The notes under the pieces: model-generated
What the model saw: the letters and a program-made list of their open reading frames with translations, nothing else
What the model was told of the DNA's origin: nothing
The model's database searches: none
Made by a program: the position numbers and the translations under genes
Shown here: positions 1 to 9,889 of the stretch, piece after piece
Layout of the letters: each line of letters begins with the position of its first letter
Position numbering within the stretch: the stretch's first letter is position 1
Assembly (NCBI GenBank): GCA_963556695.1
Contig: CAUWAG010000010.1
Location: 4,650,001-4,714,000, forward strand
Direction of reading: 5' to 3'
Length of the DNA stretch: 64,000 nt
DNA from: Anthostomella pinea
Lineage: Eukaryota; Ascomycota; Sordariomycetes; Xylariales; Xylariaceae

Positions 1-919
1 AGTCTTGCATACAGCTCTCGAAGTGGTGGAGGAAACCCACGTACAACAGACCGCCGCGAGCCTGTCGCTGCGGGCGGATATATGCGTCGCTCTGGGAATT
101 CTCTGTGGACTGAACGGCATTGAGAGCCGGGGGTTGTCGACGAAGTATCGCCACGAGGCTTTGCGAGCGCCCAAGTTTCCAAACTTCCAGCTCCGAAACG
201 ACAAGATCGACACACCCGTGGTCAACGATATCCTAATACAGAATGCTCGTTCGGACCTCGCGATGGGGTGGCTTGAATCGGAGGAGTTCGGCCGAGCCGA
301 CAGCCTCATTGAGGGCTATCTGATCGCATATCGAGCTTGGGAACCCACGGAAGCCCGTCTGCCTTACGAATACGCAAATTACTACTTCGTCAAAGCAGTT
401 TCGTTGATGGCGATGGGCGATGCCAGCCAGGCGTTGGAGAAGTCACAGCGAGCCGTCGAGCTTCTTGCGACAGTGTCCTCGGGGACCTGTCTTTATTCGC
501 ACTATGAATTCACACTGGTCACGCTTCAGTACCATGCTAGGAATCGACGTGCAGCCTTGCGACTGCATCGCGAGATTCGCGAGGAACGCAAGAAGACCTG
601 GGGTATATTCGATAGTCGATATCTTGAGAGCTCCTCCATGGTTGCGCGGCTCCTTTACCATGCCAAGAAGTACGATGAAGCATGGTAAGCGGAGGTCCAA
701 CCCCTGGTAGGATCGGGACGTAGGGGTACTGACAACATACCTAGTAGGATACTGGAAGGCGCCGTAGCGAGAGGTGGACTACCGAAACCCGATGTCGCTC
801 GCAACAAATTCTACTTGGCATTGATATACCAACGTGTTCCTGACCTTGATGTCCTGGGTGACAGGAGCCGCCTGCGTGGAGATGTACGTGCGTTCAATGA
901 GGAGCACGTTGCGCAGGTA

Positions 920-947
920 CAATGCGTGGACAAAAGTCTCCGCCCGA
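920..947 (+). repeat. Left terminal inverted repeat of the Tc1 element
   Basis: This 28-bp repeat is preceded by TA at 918-919. It differs from the inverted right copy only at positions 1, 3 and 6 from the outer end. Confidence 0.9.
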
Positions 948-1054
948 TCCCCAATTTTACCCCTTCCATCTACTATACCCTCCAACTCAATTAAACCATA
1001 ACGCATCCAATTCTGGTGATAGAATTCTCAAATAAATTGTATTTAATAACTAAG

Positions 1055-2167
1055 TCAATAATGTGTATACCAACCACCGGTGCGCCTCACTGCAGCTATT
1101 CGGTCCTCCAGTGACTCCATCAAGGCCCGAACTTGCTCCGGATCGATCTCTGACCACGCCTGCTCAATTAACTCGTGTGCGTAGCGATAATGGGGGATAT
1201 TATCCTTCAATTCAGAAAATTCAGGCTTGATTTCACCCATGTTCTTCTTCAGAAGTCGCCAAACGTGCTTGATTGGGTTTATATCGGGGCTGTGAGGAGG
1301 CCAGTCGATATAGTGGATGCCGTGCTCTTCCATCCACTCCGGAACACCGCCAGTGAGGTGAAATTTTGCGTTATCTTAAACAAAAGGATCTCCAGCCTCG
1401 TAGAACGGAAGCAGGCCTTCCTCAAGAACCCATTTGTATGACTCTGCGGATACTCCTCCGCGCGGAGCATCCGGATCGAGTGGGCAGAAGACCAACTTGC
1501 CTAGTCCTCCTTCTCCGCCGCGTAGCCAGATCATAGACCACACCATTATCGAAATACGAGATTTGCCGTGATCCGTCTTGTTCACGAGATCATAACGGTA
1601 CCGCTCTGAAGAGAATCGGATGGCCCAATCGCCTGGATTATCAGATAAGTTTTGGACCGTACATTCGTCTGAGAACATAGCTCGTAACAATTCCTCCAGG
1701 CGCTCTGATGTACTATTATAATTGGCAAAAGCGAGCCTTTTCTGAGCGTCCTTATCTGTGAGCTTGATTCGCTTCGCTGCGCGCCACTTCTGGAGGCCGT
1801 GTGCGTGACATATCCTCTTGATAGTCTTAGGAGAGCACGAAACGCAGGCTTCGTTTCGAATCTTCTGCCACGTCGCCCTGGGGAGCTCTCTCACCTTTTC
1901 GATCACATGAGCGCGTTCGTGAGTATTCAAAACGGGTGGGTGACCGCTCCTTGGGGCAGATTTCGGTGTAGAAATGGCCTCGAAGTTGGTGGTAATATCA
2001 GAGATGGTTTTCAGGCGCTTTGTTTTAAACGCGGTTGCAACATCCCTACGCGTTCTGCCGTCGATTCGTGCCGCCACGATTGCCGAGCGAGCTTCTGAAG
2101 TGAATTCGCCGTTAGCGACGCGATTACCGCTTAATTCGTCCCCAAAAGATCGTAAATCCATTATCAA
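1055..2167 (-). pseudogene. Tc1-family DD34E transposase, broken by a stop and a catalytic change
   Basis: The frame spans 371 codons and carries an N-terminal helix-turn-helix region (RSAIVAARIDGRTRRDVATA), then a DDE domain. The first catalytic Asp is in FSDECTV. The second is in DNAKFH, which directly follows an in-frame TAA at 1376-1378. Related transposases usually have Gln there (QDNA), so CAA to TAA is the likely change. The third acidic residue should be the Glu of SPDLNPIE; here codon 1268-1270 reads Lys (SPDINPIK). Spacing between the second Asp and this position is 34 residues, which fits the Tc1/impala branch. Translation from ATG 2167 would give 263 residues lacking two of three catalytic positions. 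Confidence 0.9.
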
Positions 2168-2241
2168 TTACGGTGTTGAGAGAGTGGTGAAGTCGAAGGG
2201 TGATTGACGCGTTGTTTTGATCTGAAGGAGATTGTGGTGGG

Positions 2242-2269
2242 TCGGGCGGAGACTTTTGTCCACCCAGTT
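2242..2269 (-). repeat. Right terminal inverted repeat of the Tc1 element
   Basis: This is the inverted partner of 920-947, followed by the second TA copy at 2270-2271. The inner 22 bp are identical to the left copy. Confidence 0.9.
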
Positions 2270-2418
2270 TACCGGACTGGGTGAAAGCAATTGGGAAGAC
2301 GGTGGTGTTGCTGGACCACATGTGTCGCCTCAACACCCGGTTGACTGGAAGGTTATCGTGTCTTTCTTCGCAAGGTTGATACGTATATGTGATCTTGGTA
2401 AACGATGCGAATATACAA

Positions 2419-2441
2419 CCCCCCCTCCCTCCCTCCCTCCC
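2419..2441. repeat. Polypyrimidine CCCT microsatellite
   Basis: A short C-rich run followed by repeats of CCCT lies between the TPR gene stop and the 3' end of the kinase-like gene. Confidence 0.7.
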
Positions 2442-2491
2442 ACCAGTGCCAGTCCTGCATATACTAGGAGCTTTCCAAGCCAATCAATTTG

Positions 2492-3192
2492 TTAGAAAAC
2501 CTTTCTAAGTTTTGCAACCTCCCTTTTCATCTGTGCTTTATCATTCGATGCCTGTGCGTACTCGTAGTCGATGAGCCAGATGTCCCCATCCTTATCCTTG
2601 ACGAACTGATCTCTTTTGAGGTCGTTTCCATAGAGGAGGCCCGCTTCGTGGAAAGCTTCCAGCTTTTCCACGCATTTGTCCAAGTCGCCTCTGCCTGGTT
2701 CGGAGGCGCCCTTGATCAACTTAGCGAGGAAACCAACCGGCTTCTTTTTGTCGTCCACAATAATGGCCAGGAACTCCGGACCAACAGATTTGCCTACTGT
2801 CATCCTGTAGGACTCCACCTCGTTCCCCAGAAGTTCATATTGATCCTCTGGTCCGTTCCCTGCGAATGCCTCCTTATAGAACACTTTACCGAACCCTTCG
2901 ACCTCCGCTTTATACACTGTGTGTGGTTCTGGACGATCCATCTCGATGAGCTTCTTGTCCTTGATGTCCCCCTCTTTTACTGTGGGCATGTCGGGCCATT
3001 CCACCACTCCGTTTGTCCAGTAGGTCCTTTTGGACAGAACGAGGGCCTGGGTACGCGAGGTCACTCATCAAAGGTCATAGGTTGCGATATCGAATGTAGC
3101 TTGTGCCTGTGCCGGACCGTCGTACTTACCAGTACATGAACTTGGCCCAGGAAGCCAAGCAGCCCAAAGCAGAGGGCACTCTGGAAACGCAT
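2492..3192 (-). CDS. Secreted protein with divergent kinase-like domain
   Basis: Two exons (3130-3192 and 2492-3046) flank an 83-bp intron with GTAAGT donor and CAG acceptor, giving 205 residues. The first exon encodes a signal peptide (MRFQSALCFGLLGF...) that an exon-2-only model starting at 3064 would miss. The rest resembles a small protein-kinase or aminoglycoside-kinase fold: a possible beta-3 Lys in VFYKEAF, a candidate helix-C Glu in NEVESYR, a catalytic-loop-like NDLKRDQF (residues about 160-168) and a metal-site-like LIDYEYA about a dozen residues on. The usual His of the loop is absent and Asn is replaced by Gln. Fungi carry families of such kinase-like proteins, but I cannot name the substrate. 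Secretion is predicted from the leader; catalytic activity is uncertain. Confidence 0.75.
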
Positions 3193-4064
3193 TTCGAGTC
3201 AAACTTTGTTGATGGCTCTTTGGGCTGTAAGACTGCGACGTGGCTCTTGACTGGATGCAGTTGACTGGATACGACTGTTGACTGGATACAGCTGTTGACT
3301 GGAGATGGGTGTTGGTTGGATATGGCTATCAGTCGTGGGGACCTGGCTGGAAAGTTTGATCATGGTGATAGTTGGCCCTCGTTGATTGTTTTATAGACGT
3401 AGGCCTCGCTGACGGGACCTATGTCTGACCTTCTCAAGATAGAACAGCACATAGCTCGGTCTGCACGAGCCCACGTATCTGAAGGCTGAGAGCATGACAG
3501 GGGGCTCGGTGTTCCCGGAAGCCCAGTTCCTCGAGGCTCTTTCTCCTGTCATTGTAGCCTTAAGCAATGAAGGACCAGGATGAAAGGCCTAGACCAGGTA
3601 GCTATAGCCTGGCGGCCTGGCGGGGCGCTGGGTCCATACATTTTTCGCCAGAACTCTGCCGCCTGCTGCTGTTAACGATCCGCTCATGTTACCGAGCAGT
3701 CGGTCTCCGATTACAGATCATGGGGACATGGATCCTGCATCCTGTTCCTTCGTTGAAATCTACCCTATAAGTGCGGACAGTCCGAGCATCAGCAAGACAA
3801 AAGAGCAAGGTTTGAGCGTAGACTTTCCCCACATGTGTTGGGAGGATCGCTTCCCGGCGTCGATCTTCTCCTGCGTCTCTTCCCGGCGATCGTCGTATTC
3901 TTCATTGCCTTCGGATATCCCGAGTGCTAGATACACACCCACTTCGATCTTCGTATCTACCAGCACGATTGAAACTGTGGGTGTTTAATGGATGTAAATT
4001 TCATACTCGTTATGCTCTGCTGAGCTAAGGGGCTTCAGCGGAGGATTCTAGAAGCACCTCGAGG
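3193..4064. other. Intergenic, kinase-like gene promoter side
   Basis: Apart from the TTGACTGGA repeats, this stretch holds only ORFs of 100 residues or fewer without recognisable features. It separates the start of the kinase-like gene from the stop of the amidase gene; both are on the minus strand. Confidence 0.6.
3247..3303 (-). promoter_or_regulatory. Four copies of TTGACTGGA upstream of the kinase-like gene
   Basis: TTGACTGGA occurs at 3247, 3261, 3278 and 3295, with spacings of 14, 17 and 17 bp. This places it 55 to 111 bp upstream of the ATG at 3192. The inner two copies extend to TTGACTGGATAC. This may be a repeated protein-binding site or just an expanded short repeat. No known factor is assigned. 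Confidence 0.45.
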
Positions 4065-5860
4065 CTAGAGACTCAAGACCGGAATATTCCTCTGCAGATA
4101 TCCGTGCCATTCAGGCAAAGTCCGTTTATACGGCGTGCCCGACGCCAGCTGCAGATCTTCAATAGCACTAGCCCACTTGACCAGCTCTGCTTCTGCCCAA
4201 GCCGTCTGCATAATGGCAAGCCCAAATGGCATACCGGTGTCCGAGTTGACGCCAGCAGGTACCGTGATCATGGGGTACCCAGCCTGGGCGGCGATCTGAT
4301 ATGTCTGGCCCACATCCGGCGGCACCAGCAAGCCGGCCAGCTTTTCCCCCTTGTAGTTCAACGCTGCGTCGATACCGTTCCGCGTCGAGGTCTGCGAGAA
4401 GTTGAGCGCTTGTTGGTACGTCTCATCCTTGATACCTTTGCTCTCGAGCGAGGCCAGGAAGCCGTCCTGGCCGGAATAGAAGGCCGAAATCCCCAATGGC
4501 CAGGGGTTCCCGCCCTCGCTGCCGTCGTTGTCATAGTTGTACTGGACAATATCCTCGAGCGAGCGTATGTTCGTGTTGTTCAGCTCGGCCAGGTACGTCT
4601 TGATGTTGTTGTAGAAGTCGACCTTCACCACCGTGTACTCGGACTCATTCGGATACCCCCTGGTGCCACCATAATCCCAGTCCCAACCGTTGGGGCTGAC
4701 GATGGTCTCGTAGTCCAGTATCTCCGTCCCGTTGACGATAGTCGCGCCGGCTTCGCACATCAGATCCATTGTCTCCTTCAACACGCGCTGCTGCTCCTCA
4801 TCGGCATACACCCAAAAGCTTTCCCACGGCACCCCGAACACCGCCCCCTTCAGGCTCTCCCTCCCGGTCAAGAACGCCGCATACCCGCCGTCAGGCGTGT
4901 GCCCCTCCTGCGCTGCCGTATACGCGTCCCGCGCATCGACCCCATACATCGCATCCAGCACCACCGCCGCATCCTTCACCGTCCGCGCCAACACCCCGAC
5001 GGTATCCTGGTGCTCGCTCTCCGGCACCACGCCGGCGCGCGACGTCAGTCCGACCGTCGGCTTCAGCCCGACCACCGCGTTCCGCTCCGCCGGACTGATG
5101 ACGCTGCCGTCGGTCTCGGTGCCGAGCGAGAAGGCCACGGCATTGGCGGCCACGCCCGCGCCGCCGCCGCTGCTGCTGCCGCCCGGGGTGAGGGTCAGGT
5201 TGTAGGGACTGCGGGCCTGGCCGCCGCGAGCCGAGTAGCCCTCGGAGTAGTTGTTGGACCGCATGTCGGCCCACTCGCTCAGCGTGGCCTTGGCCAGGAG
5301 GACGGCGCCGGCCGAGCGCAGGCGCGACACGACGTGCGCGTCGCGCGGCGCGATGCTGCCCAGGAGTGCCCAGCTGCCGGCTGTGGTCTCCAGGGCGTCG
5401 GCCGTGGCGATGTTGTCTTTGATGGTGAAGGGGACGCCGTGCAGGGCGCTGCAGACGCGGCCGGATGCGCGCTCGGCGTCCGTGTGGGCGGCGATGGTGA
5501 GGGCATCTGGGTTGATCTGGAGGACGGAGCTGCGGTTCATGATTAACTCAAGCTGTTTTGGTGTATTGGATGTGGACGGGCTCACTTGATATACTCGTCG
5601 GTTTGATATGTCCTGAGCAGGTAGCATGTGACCAGCTGCACCGACGTCAGAGTCCCGTTCTCCATGGCGGCCTGCATCTCGGCGATGGTCGCCTCTTCCA
5701 GCTTGAAGTTACCACAGGGCGCCATGGGAAACAGGTTCGTCGAGTCAGCATTTTGTTGTAATGGGAACAGGGAGGGTGTTAATCCCTGCCCCGCCGGTGC
5801 GCCCCTTTGTGCACAGGCGACGCTGGCTATTGAGGCGATCCAGATCTTTAGGCGATGCAT
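4065..5860 (-). CDS. Secreted amidase-signature family hydrolase
   Basis: Exons 5586-5860 and 4065-5529 flank a 56-bp intron (GTGAGC...CGCAG), giving 579 residues. The joined sequence reads DEYINSVLQINPDAL across the junction, as in this family. The start at 5860 is chosen because it opens a signal peptide (MHRLKIWIASIASVACAQ); an in-frame ATG at 5884 would add eight residues. The Ser-Ser-Lys triad is visible: Lys129 in TIKDN, the Ser210-212 stretch in PGGSSSGG, and probable nucleophile Ser234 in TETDGSVISPA. These enzymes cleave amide bonds of small amides, nitrile-derived amides or acylated amines; the substrate here is unknown. A 480-residue antisense frame overlaps the GC-rich second exon and is taken as a shadow. 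Confidence 0.93.
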
Positions 5861-6702
5861 CTTCAAGAAGCCGAAGACAATCAATGATCATGGGTTTAGC
5901 ATGATGAAGCTGGAAGTTGTCTCTTTATGTCACCCAGCTCAACGGTCACTCAACCTTGTACTGCAACAGATAAGATACGTCATCACGGCTCTCGGACTGA
6001 TCGGCGGCTTGCATATGTACCGTAGATATGAACCCTTGACATGCCAGTGGCGTCTCTGGTTTCTGTTCATTGTTCAAGCACCTGAACTCCACCCGCCCGG
6101 CGCCGGGCGGGAGCCATCTCGGCAACGTGTTCAAGGGCCGTCGTCTCTCATCAATAAGTGAAGTCAAGAAGAGCGATGATCCCGGGTCTGCCAGGGGGCT
6201 AGTTGAGCCTATTTAGAAACTCATTTCCGTTACCGCCCACTCGGCTCCGCAGTTTCCGGCATCACGGCATGCAAAATCCCTATCACAGCCCATGTCGGAC
6301 GCTGACCGACTTCAATCCCCGGGGGCCCACGACACCATTCACGGCGAAAGCCAAGAAGAGCTGAATTTGACCGAGGTGTACGCCGCTGTCACTCCACTCG
6401 GTTCATCAGAGAATCAGAGAAGAGGAGGTATGATCTCGGTCCCCTCAACTTGGTCTGTATGTAACTACCGTATCAGTTCATCCCACCCTCCCTGGACACG
6501 TCTGCACAACCCTCATTCGCCAAAGTGGAATATATCTCACCTCGTCGCCGCCTACTGCACATGTATCGATTGGCCCAGCTCGAGGTCGTAACCATTCAGG
6601 CCATCGGGGAATGCCTGGACGAGTTTTTTGGTTTCCCGGATAAGGCTCAATATCACACGTCAGCTCGAAGGCCTGGATTTCGTGACGACCCAACTCTAAT
6701 AC
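5861..6702. other. Intergenic between amidase and fructosamine-kinase relic
   Basis: Only ORFs of about 100 codons or fewer without family features are present. The first part is the likely promoter of the amidase gene. Confidence 0.55.
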
Positions 6703-7845
6703 TTACGCTTCCCGAGGCCTCGGATCGTCCACATATAGTGTACTCTCGTGGAGATAGCTGTTTCGGTCAATACACTTGCCGCAAAGTAGAGTGTCACGGA
6801 CGCACCTCCTGAGGGAATAGAGGGCCAACCGAGCTTCCAGGTCGTCGATGGGCTTGGATATGGGGAAGTGCGCTTGGTATGCTTTCATGTAATCGCGGCC
6901 GAATCTATAACGAGCTTTCCTCATTGCCTTGATGTCGACTGTCGTCTTATTCCTGATCTGTACACTCGTTGTGCACGTAGAATCCGGCAGAATCGAAGAC
7001 CATCGGCTGGCCCCTAGCGATATCGGTCGCGGCTTCATGGTGGTCAGCCTTTTCTTCGTGACTCGTCAAGACGTAGCTTACTGTTCCCGTACCATAAGTC
7101 ACCGTGGAGGAACGATGGCTTCACGTGCCGGCCGCCAGACTCGAGCGGGCGTAGCAAGCGGGGAATAACCTTCTCGAGCAGCGGCGTTCTCAGCTGATCC
7201 AACTCGTCGCTTGGGCCTCTAGCTTCTCGCTCAAGCTCGAAGTCTTGCTTCGTTCCGTTCAGGAAACACTCCTCCCAAGTATCGGTCCAGCGGACATCCT
7301 GCGGTATATTCCCGTTGTATGTGGTGACATGAAACCCGTACTTCCCGTTAGGAGAGAGCGCGTTCATGTGTAGGCTTGCAAGGCAGCGGACGAAAGCCTC
7401 TATCTCTGAAACCTCGTCTTTCATCTCGTGGAAGGAGCTCAAGAAGAAGTGATGGTCTTCAGCCCCCCTGAAGGAGCCCCAAGCAATTGGTTCCGGTGCG
7501 AACCCCGGAATCGTGGTGTGGATGACTTGATCGACTCGAATTCCCCTTGCACTATCCCGCGACCTCTCTCCCCCGTGGCTGTCTTGAGGAAGTACTTGGT
7601 TTCGTTCCCGTTCCGAAACCTCACGCGTATGCAAGCTGTTTTCGTCCCACGAGCTTGCTCCGTGGAGGGTCGCACGGATTTCGGCGGCGAGTGCGGCATT
7701 CGGAATTACTTTATGACGGTGCATCAGTCGATGTAATGTCACCCAGAGGTGTCTTCGATTCGACTATACCTTTGAGAACGTTCTCGTCCAGTTCGATATC
7801 CTGGTCCTTTGGCACTATCACCGGCTCAACAACCGACGAAGTCAT
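6703..7845 (-). pseudogene. Fructosamine/ketosamine-kinase-like gene, frameshifted
   Basis: Family blocks are clear but scattered over frames. From ATG 7845 the N-terminus reads EPVIVPKDQDIELDENVLK, and an intron at 7709-7769 can join it to the HGASSW block. The ATP-site block (TKYFLKTATGERGRGI) follows in the +1 frame, entered near 7645 and left near 7525, where IHTTIPGFAPEPIAWG returns to the first frame. The catalytic loop SFLHGDLWYGN is intact, and a further intron (donor GTAAGC near 7077) leads to GQPMVFDSAGFYVHNE. The link from there to RYRFGRDYMKAYQ is interrupted by a stop and about 40 nt of unmatched sequence. Another shift near 6810 garbles the C-terminus. Family members phosphorylate sugar adducts on amines or proteins. 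Translation in one frame would lose the ATP-binding Lys, so a decayed gene is likely, unless these are assembly errors. Confidence 0.75.
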
Positions 7846-8609
7846 TCTGGTAGGATGTGGCTAGCTTTTGAGCACCTCCACACGGGAACTTGCTGTCTTT
7901 GAGCTTGCGTCAATCGTATGTCCAGTGGTAGGTAGGTATCAGCTCAGTCCCGACAAACTGGTCAGACCCCATCTGCCCTTCTTTTATCCGATCAGTAAGG
8001 GACCTCCATTGGGGTCAATACCTGCAGGAGGGACATGGGTGAGTAAGCGGAACTGAACCTTCAAGAGTCGAGTCCTCATAGGCCCCTTATGTAGATGTTC
8101 ACGGGTAGGTATTGGTTGTCCACCTATGTATAAGACGAACATCCTGGAATCAGCATGAAGTTGGCCTTCCAAGTATAACTGCTTGTTTCAAGGTGCTCGT
8201 TCTGGTACACCTTGTTCGACCTACTCAGCTACAAATAATATGCATATCTCTAACAGTAAGCGTATACCAAAGGAGGACATATCTCTACTGATATCCATAC
8301 ACGTCAATGAGTAATCTCTTTCCCATCATGCATCCAAGAGTGCCACCAGCCTAGCTGTTGGGTATTATCGAAGTATGAGCGCACTTCAAGACTGAAGACC
8401 TGCACCCCTTCCGAGCTCGCGCTGTTCCTCTATCAAGCAAGCTTCGTGGTTGCCTAAGCCCCTGAACGCCGAGTTCCCATCCAAACACCCTCCCAAAGCC
8501 GCGTGAGCCCAACCCGACCTAACCCAACATAAAGAAAACAACGCAAGGATATATATACTTGAATACACAAAAGCAGCCGACACTATCCGTACCCATAAAG
8601 CCCAAGAGA
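7846..8609. other. Intergenic, upstream of the fructosamine-kinase relic
   Basis: No gene is seen. It contains one GGTAGGTAGGTA run (7927-7938). The part nearest 8609 is the 3' flank of the Pth11-like gene. Confidence 0.55.
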
Positions 8610-9889
8610 CTAATCAGCGATCAAAATCGACTCGCGAACGCGCAAGCTCCTCGTAACCTTGATGCTACCCGAGCGCTTGGCCCCCAACGGCGGGCTGCGG
8701 CCCCGGCCCTCCGGCTCCGGCGTCGGCTCGTGCTCCCGCGACCCGTCATAGTTGATCATGGTCTTGAGGCCGATGCGCGAGTCCTGGCTGATGGCGTCGT
8801 GGTAGTAGCCCAGGCCGTTGCCGTTGGTTTTGTTGTTGTACGCTCCCGGTCCGGAGCGGGTGCGGGGGCCGAAGTCGCCGCCCTGCGAGGGGCGGAGCGT
8901 CGAGCCGCCGAACCAGCTGCGGAAGAGCGGGCGCAGCGTCGCGAGCGAGCCGGCGATGATGGCCAGGCCCATTTCTATCACGGTCCAGAATACTATGTGG
9001 GCGATGCCGACTGGAGTGGGTGAGGAGGTTAGTTTGGTTCACACTTATCTTGATATCACTCACGGGCAGAGTGCTCGCATGGGCTGGGAGTCAGTGTGTT
9101 TCGGTAGGTTACTCACAGAGGTAATCCTCCTTATTCGAAAAGGCCTCCAGCGTAAACAGACGAACAACCGTAGCACAGCTGGCGAAGATACCCAGCGCCA
9201 GCACGATCATGACCGTGAGCTTCTGCCGCCAGGCCATCTGGAGGCGCCAAAGGAAGAAGACGGGCAGCAGCGCGATGACCCAGTCGACGGCGATGTTGAT
9301 AGCCGAGTACGCGTAGCCGAGCGTGGTGATGTTGGCCGGGGGCCGGCAGTGAGCACCCGGTATCGTCGTGTCCCACGTCGCGGCCAGCGGCGTGCAGTCG
9401 GTCAGCAGGTAAATGTTGGTGCCTACCGAGGCGCCGAAGGTGACGAACATGATGCCGTACAGCGTCCACGTGATCCAGGGGCTGGTGCTGGCCAGCCGGC
9501 GCAGCGTCAGGCACAGCGACATCTTGATGGGGATGTTGGACCAGGTGTAGAAGTCCTGGAAGAGGAAGAAGTACTTCATCGCTTGTGTGGCTTGTTCGTC
9601 CGTGTAGTGGTGTTGGTGGGCGCCCAGGCCGTTCCAGCACGCGGGAAAGAGAAATGACGTCGAGGTGAGCCATAACATCTGCGTGAAGTATTAGTTGGGT
9701 GAAGTCGGATTTGATGCGATAGAGGCGGGCCAGTCTCACCAAGCCGCAGAGGAAGAGGTAGTCGTCAGCCCCTACGCTGCCTTTCTGCCATCGCACCCAG
9801 AGGCGTAAGAATGTAAGAGTTGTGCAGACAGCAATGAAGATGACGCAGACAGCAATGACTGTCCCAGACAGATCGTACAGCTTGTCCAT
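8610..9889 (-). CDS. Pth11/SAT4-type rhodopsin-like integral membrane protein
   Basis: Three exons (9740-9889, 9117-9678, 8610-9010) with introns of 61 and 106 bp give 370 residues. Hydrophobic segments are typical of the seven-helix fungal rhodopsin-like family: the first is VIAVCVIFIAVCTTLTFL, followed by the family motif RWQKGSVGADDYLFL. Later helices include WITWTLYGIMFVTFGASVG, INIAVDWVIALLPVFFLWRL, VMIVLALGIFASCATVVRL and the stretch after FGIAHIVFWTVIEMGLAIIAG. The cytosolic tail is charged. Relatives include the Magnaporthe surface-sensing receptor Pth11, but the family is large and most members have no known ligand. No extracellular CFEM domain is present. Confidence 0.93.

Larger units (their letters stand above)
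920..2269 (-). mobile_element. Tc1-type DNA transposon, 1,350 bp, inactivated
   Basis: Terminal inverted repeats of 28 bp lie at 920-947 and 2242-2269. They share the core TGGACAAAAGTCTCCGCC and match at 25 of 28 positions. Both ends are flanked by TA (918-919 and 2270-2271), the standard Tc1/mariner target duplication. A single transposase frame fills most of the interior on the minus strand. The element sits inside a coding exon of the flanking TPR gene. Its intact ends and the exact host frame suggest a fairly recent insertion, while two mutations have destroyed the transposase. A non-autonomous copy like this could still be moved by an active relative elsewhere in the genome. Confidence 0.93.
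1..2379 (+). pseudogene. TPR-type protein gene, 3' part, split by a Tc1 element
   Basis: The frame is open from the left edge, so the 5' part lies outside the window. The protein is helical, with TPR-like segments such as YANYYFVKAVSLMAMGDASQ and YHARNRRAALRLHREIR. An intron starts at 685 (GTAAGC) and ends at a tandem acceptor (TAGTAG, 742-747). Coding resumes and reaches GCGTTCAATGAGGAGCACG, then is cut at 919 by a transposon. After the right-hand TA copy (2270-2271) the same frame continues from 2272 with PDWVKAIGKTVVLLDHMCRL and stops at TGA 2377-2379, so removing the element would restore an uninterrupted C-terminus. As it stands, translation runs into the element and stops at a TAA near 992. 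Fungal proteins of this kind are often the repeat tails of signalling or NLR-like proteins; that placement is inference, as the N-terminus is missing. Confidence 0.72.

Noticed and set aside
3760..3966. 68-codon minus-strand ORF with a charged middle
   Set aside because: Tempting as a small protein, but too short and unsupported to call.
4104..5546. 480-codon plus-strand ORF opposite the amidase
   Set aside because: It is the antisense of a GC-rich, clearly conserved gene. Its composition (runs of Arg/His/Leu/Ala) is typical of a shadow frame.
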